Assembly: GCF_002270415.1 (NCBI RefSeq)
Contig: NZ_NNRI01000001.1
Span: forward strand, 186,001-250,000
Direction: 5' to 3'
Length of the DNA: 64,000 nt
DNA from: Mesorhizobium sophorae
GTDB lineage: Bacteria > Pseudomonadota > Alphaproteobacteria > Rhizobiales > Rhizobiaceae
Part shown: positions 58,308 to 64,000 of the stretch, in pieces
Position numbering within the stretch: position 1 is the first letter of the stretch
Layout of the letters: each line of letters begins with the position of its first letter
Made by a program: the position numbers and the translations under genes
Notes under the pieces: generated by a model
Told to the model about the DNA's origin: nothing
Databases searched by the model: none
What the model saw: the letters and a program-made list of their open reading frames with translations, nothing else

Positions 58308-58445
58308 ATGGCCACGGCGATGTTCGGCTCGTGGACTCGGCCAGCCGTCGCTCGTACAATCCCGGTTCTGCTGCGCTTGAAGGACAATCTCGCGAATGGC
58401 CGAGGGACGCGTCCAACGCCGTCTTGCCGCAATCCTGGCCGCTGA
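58308..58445 (+). CDS. Possible 45-residue leader overlapping the cyclase start
   Basis: An ATG at 58308 with a strong GGGGAGGG site opens a 45-codon frame that ends 50 bases inside the cyclase gene in another frame. The cyclase itself has only a weak site (AAGGA, 11 bases before its ATG). It could be a coupling leader; codon content gives no independent support. Confidence 0.3.
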   Translation: MATAMFGSWTRPAVARTIPVLLRLKDNLANGRGTRPTPSCRNPGR

Positions 58446-60153
58446 CGTGGTGGGTTATACGCGCCTGATGGGCCGCGACGAGGCCGGCACACTTGGCGAA
58501 CTGAAGACGATACGAGCCGACCTTATCGACCCCAAGATGGCCGAGCACCAAGGCCGCATCTTCAAGACGACTGGCGATGGCGTCCTTGCCGAGTTTCCGA
58601 GCGTCGTCAACGCCGTGGCGTGTGCGGTCGATATCCAGCGGGCCATGTCGGACCGAAACGGAGCCATCCCCGAGGCCCGGGCAATACAATACCGGATCGG
58701 GATCAACGTCGGAGACGTAATCATCGAGGGTGATGATGTGTTCGGTGATGGGGTGAATATTGCGGCCAGGCTTGAAGGCATAGCTCCGGCGGGCGGTGTC
58801 ACCGTCTCGGGCGCGGTACGAGACCATCTTGGAAGTCGCCTCGATCTTCAGTTCGATGACATTGGCGACCAGACACTCAGGAACGTCGAGCGGCCTGTTC
58901 GAGCCTATGCAGTGCGCCTGGATGTGCCTGGTGAAGTCCCTATCGCGCAGCATTCGGACAAGCCCTCCATCGCGTTGCTGCCGTTCGTCAATATGAGCGA
59001 CGACCGTCAGCAGGACTACTTTGCGGATGGGATCACAGAGAACGTCATCACCGGATTGTCCCGGTTTCGCGATCTTTTCGTCATCGCGAGCAATTCGACG
59101 TTCGCCTACAAGGGCAAAGCCACGAAGATACAGGATGCCAGCCGAGAGCTGGGTGCCCGCTATATCCTGGAGGGCAGCGTACAAAGGTCGAAGGACCGCG
59201 TCCGGATTACGGCCCAGCTCATCGACGGCAAGACCGGGCGGCACCTTTGGGCAGAGCGCTACGACCGGGGCGTCGACGATATCTTTGCCGTGCAGGACGA
59301 TGTCACCGAAAGAATAATTGGTAGTTTAGCCACAGCGTACGGAGGCCGACTGTTAAAGGCGTGGCAAGAGCGCCCTGAAGTCGCGGGCACACGGAACTTT
59401 GAGGCCCTGGACTATTTCGTGCGCGGCATGGAGTCTCTCAACCGTTACACAAAAGAGGACAACTTGCATGCTCGCGAACTCTTTGAGAAGGCGGGTGAAC
59501 TCGATCCGAAGTTCGGAAAAGCGTTTGCGAAGCTCGCTTGGACGCACATGATCGACGCAAACGACGGTTGGAGCGAGAATCCCGAGGCCTCACTGGCAAA
59601 TGGCCTGAAATACGCCAATTTGGCGATCGAACGCGACGACGCCGAGGCATGGGGGCACTATGCGCTCGCAGGGCACTGCCTATTTTGCGGACAATACGAA
59701 CGCGCTATCATTGAGTATCAACGCGCCCTTGAGCTCAATCCAAATGATGCCGACGTGCTGTTGGATTTTGGTTCCTGCCTAAGCTATTGCGGGAGGGCAC
59801 AGGAAGGCCTTGAGACGGCGCAAAAAGCCATCCGTCTCAACCCTCACTACCCCGAGTGGTACATTCTACAGATTGGCCAGATTTACTACGACGTTCGCAG
59901 ATATCATGAAGCGATCGCGGCATTGGAAGGTCTACGAACCCTCGACACCGTATACCAACACTTATACCTGGCAGCGAGCTACGCGGCTTTAGGGAGCGAA
60001 GACGAAGCGCAGCAGGTCATCGAGCACATTTTGCAGCTGGAGCCACGAGCCACAATCACGATGAGAACGACCTCGGACATGGCGCCATACAAGAATTCAA
60101 GTGACTTGGAACATTTTCGCGAGAACCTGCGCAAGGCAGGCCTGCGGGAATGA
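58396..60153 (+). CDS. Class III adenylate/guanylate cyclase with TolB-like and TPR domains
   Basis: A 585-residue protein. Residues 8-175 are a CYCc catalytic domain, with metal-binding Asp17 in LAADVVGYT and Asp61 in TTGDGVLAEF, and the later DDVFGDGVNIAARLEGIA. Residues 188-320 are a TolB N-terminal-like domain (SIALLPFVNMSDD, YILEGSVQRSKDRVRI, GRHLWAERYDR). Residues 340-560 are TPR repeats (AIIEYQRALELNPNDADVLL). This architecture is highly multiplied in rhizobia. It should make cAMP or cGMP in response to a signal sensed by the C-terminal domains. No membrane helix is evident. Confidence 0.92.
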   Translation: MAEGRVQRRLAAILAADVVGYTRLMGRDEAGTLGELKTIRADLIDPKMAEHQGRIFKTTGDGVLAEFPSVVNAVACAVDIQRAMSDRNGAIPEARAIQYRIGINVGDVIIEGDDVFGDGVNIAARLEGIAPAGGVTVSGAVRDHLGSRLDLQFDDIGDQTLRNVERPVRAYAVRLDVPGEVPIAQHSDKPSIALLPFVNMSDDRQQDYFADGITENVITGLSRFRDLFVIASNSTFAYKGKATKIQDASRELGARYILEGSVQRSKDRVRITAQLIDGKTGRHLWAERYDRGVDDIFAVQDDVTERIIGSLATAYGGRLLKAWQERPEVAGTRNFEALDYFVRGMESLNRYTKEDNLHARELFEKAGELDPKFGKAFAKLAWTHMIDANDGWSENPEASLANGLKYANLAIERDDAEAWGHYALAGHCLFCGQYERAIIEYQRALELNPNDADVLLDFGSCLSYCGRAQEGLETAQKAIRLNPHYPEWYILQIGQIYYDVRRYHEAIAALEGLRTLDTVYQHLYLAASYAALGSEDEAQQVIEHILQLEPRATITMRTTSDMAPYKNSSDLEHFRENLRKAGLRE

Positions 60154-60363
60154 GACGAAACGCTGGCGCTTTGCCACCGGCGTACCCGGTGAGGGTAGGC
60201 TCCTATCCAGTGTCTTCGTCAGCCTTTCGCCGACCTATGTTCCGCCGTTCACGCAGAGCGGGCTTGCCCGTATGCGGTGCTGGCAGCCATGCCAAATCGC
60301 AAGATCGGTGGAGCGCGACATGTCCCGGAGGGCGTAGCTGGTGTCGCCACGGAGGAAGAGACG

Positions 60364-61245
60364 GTGAAGGCGGCACTTGAAAACTACCATGCCCGAATGC
60401 AGCGGGTGCTGGACCACATAGACCGGCATCTCGACGACGATCTCGGCCTGGATGCGTTGAGCGGCGTCGCGGCGTTCTCGAAATACCATTTCCACCGGCA
60501 GTTCATGTCCACCTTCGGGTTGTCCGTGCATCGCTATGTCCAGCTCGCCCGCATGAAGCGCGCTTCGTACCGGCTGGCCTACACCGATGCCCAAAGCGTC
60601 ACGGACATAGCGATGGATGCCGGTTATGACGCACCCGATGCCTTCGCCCGCGCCTTTCGGCAACGGGTCGGGCAATCGCCGTCGTCGTTCCGGAAGTCTC
60701 CCGAATGGGAGCCGTGGCTTGCGGCCTTCGGGCCTCTCGACAACGCCAGGAGCAAGCTCATGCAGAAGATTTTTACCGCCGACGACGTAACGATCCGCGA
60801 TGTGGCCCCGACGCCGGTGGCGATCATGGAGCATCGGGGCGACCCGGCGATGCTCGGCGCCACCATCCAGCGGTTCATCGCCTGGCGCAAGGCCGCCGGC
60901 CTGCACCCCAGGACAAGTCCGACCTTCAATGTCTGGCGTTCCGAGCGGCGTCCAGCGTCGCCTGCCGATTACAGCGTAGACCTTTGTGTCGGGACCGGCC
61001 AACCGATCGAGGCGAACGACCAACACATGAAGGCCGGCGTGATCCCCGGCGGACGCTGCGCGGTGCTGCGTGTCGTCGGCAACACCCACAACCTGGAGCC
61101 TGCCGCGCTCTACCTCTATCGCGACTGGCTGCCGGCCAGCGGCGAGGAAGCACGCGACTTCCCGATCTATTGCCAGCGCCTGAGCTTCGTCCCGGAAGTG
61201 CCGGAGCATGAGACCGTCGCGGAGCTGTTCCTGCCGCTGAAATAG
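60364..61245 (+). CDS. AraC-family regulator with GyrI-like effector domain
   Basis: A 293-residue regulator; I chose the GTG at 60364 after GGAGG, though the frame is open from 60277. Residues 10-105 are the double helix-turn-helix (VLDHIDRHLDDDLGLDALSG, FSKYHFHRQFMSTFG, DIAMDAGYDAPDAFARAFR). Residues 135-293 form a GyrI-like small-molecule domain of the Rob/SbmC kind, often linked to multidrug or stress responses. It ends 17 bases from the convergent oxidoreductase gene. Confidence 0.88.
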   Translation: MKAALENYHARMQRVLDHIDRHLDDDLGLDALSGVAAFSKYHFHRQFMSTFGLSVHRYVQLARMKRASYRLAYTDAQSVTDIAMDAGYDAPDAFARAFRQRVGQSPSSFRKSPEWEPWLAAFGPLDNARSKLMQKIFTADDVTIRDVAPTPVAIMEHRGDPAMLGATIQRFIAWRKAAGLHPRTSPTFNVWRSERRPASPADYSVDLCVGTGQPIEANDQHMKAGVIPGGRCAVLRVVGNTHNLEPAALYLYRDWLPASGEEARDFPIYCQRLSFVPEVPEHETVAELFLPLK

Positions 61246-61261
61246 AACCGCTCCCACCCCG

Positions 61262-62167
61262 TCACATCTCCGGCGGCTCCACCAGCGAAACCCCGTTCAG
61301 GCCGGCGATGATATCGGACAGCGCCGGCACGAACTTCTCGCCATGGCCGGTCGCGACCGCGGTGGCAAAGCCGTTGCGCACCGCCGCACCGATCGGGTTG
61401 GCGACATCGGCGGCTTGAGCGAAAGAGGCGAGATAGGTCATGTCCTTGAGCGCATTGACGATGGCGAAACGCTGGGCGTTCTCGTTGCGGGTCAGCACGA
61501 AATCGAAGAAGGCCTGGTAAAAGCCGCAATCCATGCGGCTGCCAGAGATGACGCTGTTGAACACCTGCGGCGTCAGCCCGGCCTTGACGCCGAGCGTCAG
61601 CGCCTCCGAATAGATCGCCGAATAGCCCATCGAGACGAAATTGTTGAGCAGCTTCATGGTGTGGCCGCTGCCGGTCGGGCCGGTGTGGATGACGCGCGCG
61701 GCAAACGCCTCGAGCACCGGCCGCGCGCGGGCGACGGCGTCGGCCGGGCCGCCGACCATGACGTCGAGCTTGCCCTCGGCCGCTTCCTTGGGCGTGCGCG
61801 CCAGCGGTGCATCGATCAGCGTCACGCCAAGTGCCGCGAGGTCAGCGGCAAGCGCTGTCGTCGAGGACGGGTTGGAGGTCGAGCAGTCGATGACCAGCAG
61901 CGGCTTGCCCGCCGCGCCCAGGCCATCCGGTCCCTTGACCAGCATTTCGACCTCGCGCGAACCGGTGACGCACAGGATGACGACATCGCAGGCGGCGGCG
62001 AGCGCGCGCGGGCTTGCCGCTTCGGTGGCGCCGGCTGCGATCAGCCGGTCGGCGGCGGTGCGGCTGCGATGCACACACACCGCCAGCGGCCAGCCCTTGC
62101 GCAGCAGATTGTCGGCCATGCCGGCGCCCATGCTGCCCAGACCGATGAAGCCTATGCGTTCTTTCAT
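61262..62167 (-). CDS. NAD(P)-dependent beta-hydroxyacid dehydrogenase
   Basis: A 301-residue enzyme of the 3-hydroxyisobutyrate / tartronate-semialdehyde reductase family, started at the ATG at 62167 behind GGAGG. It shows IGFIGLGSMGAGMADNLL (cofactor site), LIDAPLARTPKEAAEGKL (substrate site) and Lys in TGSGHTMKLLNNF. It is divergent from a GntR regulator that probably controls it. Its 3' end is partly duplicated as a relic at 56571-56690. The exact substrate is unknown. Confidence 0.88.
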   Translation of the reverse strand: MKERIGFIGLGSMGAGMADNLLRKGWPLAVCVHRSRTAADRLIAAGATEAASPRALAAACDVVILCVTGSREVEMLVKGPDGLGAAGKPLLVIDCSTSNPSSTTALAADLAALGVTLIDAPLARTPKEAAEGKLDVMVGGPADAVARARPVLEAFAARVIHTGPTGSGHTMKLLNNFVSMGYSAIYSEALTLGVKAGLTPQVFNSVISGSRMDCGFYQAFFDFVLTRNENAQRFAIVNALKDMTYLASFAQAADVANPIGAAVRNGFATAVATGHGEKFVPALSDIIAGLNGVSLVEPPEM

Positions 62168-62294
62168 GCAATCCTCCAAATGGCCCACGTTGGCGGGCCG
62201 CATTTCGTCACCTTGCGGCGGGCACCTGTCGATGCAATCCTTTGAAGAAGAATCGGCCTTTGCCGAAGAATCGGACCGGAGGCCGTATCCCCCG

Positions 62295-63035
62295 ATGGCG
62301 GAGCCCATGCTTTTCGATGCCATACCGCAAGCGCCCAATCTGCGGACCGGGCTCGTCAACACGCTGATCGCGCAAATCGAATCCGGCGATCTGGCGCCGG
62401 GCCAGCGGCTGCCGACCGAGCAGGAGATCGTCGCCGCCACCGGCGTCAGCCGCACCGTCGTGCGCGAGGCGCTCGCCGCACTGCGTGCCCGTGGCCTGAT
62501 CACCACGCGCCAGGGCCTCGGCGCTTTCGTCGCCAAGGATCCGCTGCCGAGGACCTTTTCCATCCTGCCGGACGATCTTGAATCGATCGACGAGGTGCTG
62601 CGCGTGCTCGAACTGCGCATGGGCATCGAGGTCGAGGCGACCGGCCTTGCCGCCGAGCGGCGCAGCGACGCGGCGCTCGAGCAGATGGGTTCGCGGCTGG
62701 ACGCGCTGGAGGCGGCGGTGCGCGCCGGCGGGTCGGGCTCGGAAGAGGATTTCGGCTTCCATCGCGCCATTCTCGCGGCGACGCAGAACGCCAATTTCAC
62801 CCGGCTGTTCGACACCTTCGGCAGCGCCATGATCCCGCGCCAATGGATACGGCTCGACCGGATGACCCTGCCGGAGCGGGAGAAGTACCTGGCCCGCATG
62901 CAGCGCGAGCACCGCGCTATTCTCGCCGCAATCGAGGCCAGGGATGCCAACGCGGCACGGCGCGCCATGCGCAGCCATCTGACCAAGAGCTATTCCCGCT
63001 TCGAAGAGTTGCGCGACAGGGCAAGCCACGACTGA
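62295..63035 (+). CDS. GntR-family (FadR subfamily) regulator
   Basis: About 246 residues from the ATG at 62295; an ATG at 62232 would add 21 residues not typical for the family. The winged helix lies at residues 14-75 (LPTEQEIVAATGVSRTVVREA) and the FCD domain follows (SEEDFGFHRAILAATQNANF, REHRAILAAIEARD). It resembles the regulator at 44097-44828 throughout, including PRQWIR versus PRQSIR, so the two may recognise related ligands. It is divergent from the hydroxyacid dehydrogenase gene. Confidence 0.9.
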   Translation: MAEPMLFDAIPQAPNLRTGLVNTLIAQIESGDLAPGQRLPTEQEIVAATGVSRTVVREALAALRARGLITTRQGLGAFVAKDPLPRTFSILPDDLESIDEVLRVLELRMGIEVEATGLAAERRSDAALEQMGSRLDALEAAVRAGGSGSEEDFGFHRAILAATQNANFTRLFDTFGSAMIPRQWIRLDRMTLPEREKYLARMQREHRAILAAIEARDANAARRAMRSHLTKSYSRFEELRDRASHD

Positions 63036-63043
63036 GCGCTTGC

Positions 63044-63771
<728 letters not shown>

Positions 63772-63775
<4 letters not shown>

Positions 63776-64000
63776 AGATCGCCTCCCAGATAGACTTCCA
63801 GCACCTTGGGATCGGCAAGCACCGTCTCGGTCGGCCCATCGGCGATCTTGGAGCCGAAGTCGAGCACGGCAAGGCGCCGGCACAGCATCTGCATCAGCTT
63901 CATGTCATGGTCGATGACGCAGACGGATATGCCGTGGCCGGGAAGCTGACGGACGAGTCCAACCAGGGCAGTGGTCTCGCGGTCGTTGAGCCCGGCGGCG
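63772..64000 (-). CDS. livG: Branched-chain amino-acid-type ABC transporter ATPase, C-terminal part
   Basis: The last 75 or so codons of a LivG-type ATPase run off the right edge. The reading begins AAGLNDRETTALVGLVRQLP, continues with VIDHDMKLMQMLCRRLAVLD and ends V-Y-L-G-G-D-L. AAGLN and the switch-His run IDHDMK are standard LivG motifs. It is coupled to livF. Confidence 0.88.

Noticed and set aside
56690-61261. Insertion sequence or integrase in the accessory segment
   Set aside because: No transposase, integrase or terminal inverted repeats were seen; only the duplicated gene end remains as evidence of an event.

Overview
The window looks like chromosome of a high-GC alphaproteobacterium of the Rhizobiales, most like Mesorhizobium or a close relative. 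The evidence is the GC-rich codon use, three CUT2-type sugar ABC transporters with adjacent FadR-type GntR regulators, a class III cyclase with TPR repeats, a DUF1127 protein, and a mosaic intergenic inverted repeat of rhizobial style. The genus is an inference from gene content; no rRNA or tRNA marker was seen.

Layout. (1) 1-5.5 kb, minus strand: a ribose-type ABC transporter (binding protein, DUF2291 lipoprotein, double ATPase, permease), the first codons of a Gfo/Idh/MocA-type dehydrogenase at the left edge, and a D-apionate oxidoisomerase-like gene. Together they fit branched-sugar (D-apiose-type) catabolism. (2) 5.7-16 kb: a Tat-exported metallopeptidase, a FkbM methyltransferase and three large glycosyltransferase proteins, partly of lower GC. 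(3) 17-37.3 kb, plus strand: the most unusual part. Four paralogous products are built from the modules DUF4347, a small beta-type domain, a collagen-like G-X-T rod and a conserved C-terminal tail. Two have giant rods (about 476 and 606 triplets) and two stop exactly where the rod would begin. They are followed by a type I secretion ABC transporter, a HlyD adaptor and a Sel1-repeat protein. I read this as a dedicated system that exports, and probably glycosylates, threonine-rich collagen-like surface fibres.

(4) 37.4-47.4 kb: LysR regulator, DUF1127 protein, aldo/keto reductase, an Frc-like ABC transporter, 5-dehydro-4-deoxyglucarate dehydratase, GntR regulator, uronate dehydrogenase and a GMC oxidoreductase. 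This is an oxidative uronate or related sugar-acid locus. (5) 47.6-55.4 kb: a third ABC transporter with two different permeases around a double ATPase, a glyoxalase-family protein, a D-2-hydroxyacid-type FAD oxidase and its GntR regulator. (6) 55.5-61.2 kb: an accessory patch with small unknown genes, a broken membrane-protein gene, a SRAP (YedK/HMCES) DNA-crosslink protein, a cyclase-TolB-TPR protein and an AraC regulator. It is flanked by a full and a relic copy of the 3' end of an oxidoreductase gene. (7) 61.2-64 kb: that oxidoreductase with a divergent GntR regulator, then livF and the end of livG of a branched-chain amino-acid-type transporter.

The three sugar-binding-protein genes are each followed by a stem-loop, and several divergent promoters carry FadR-type operator candidates. 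The sugar modules therefore look like independently regulated catabolic cassettes around the collagen/secretion locus.
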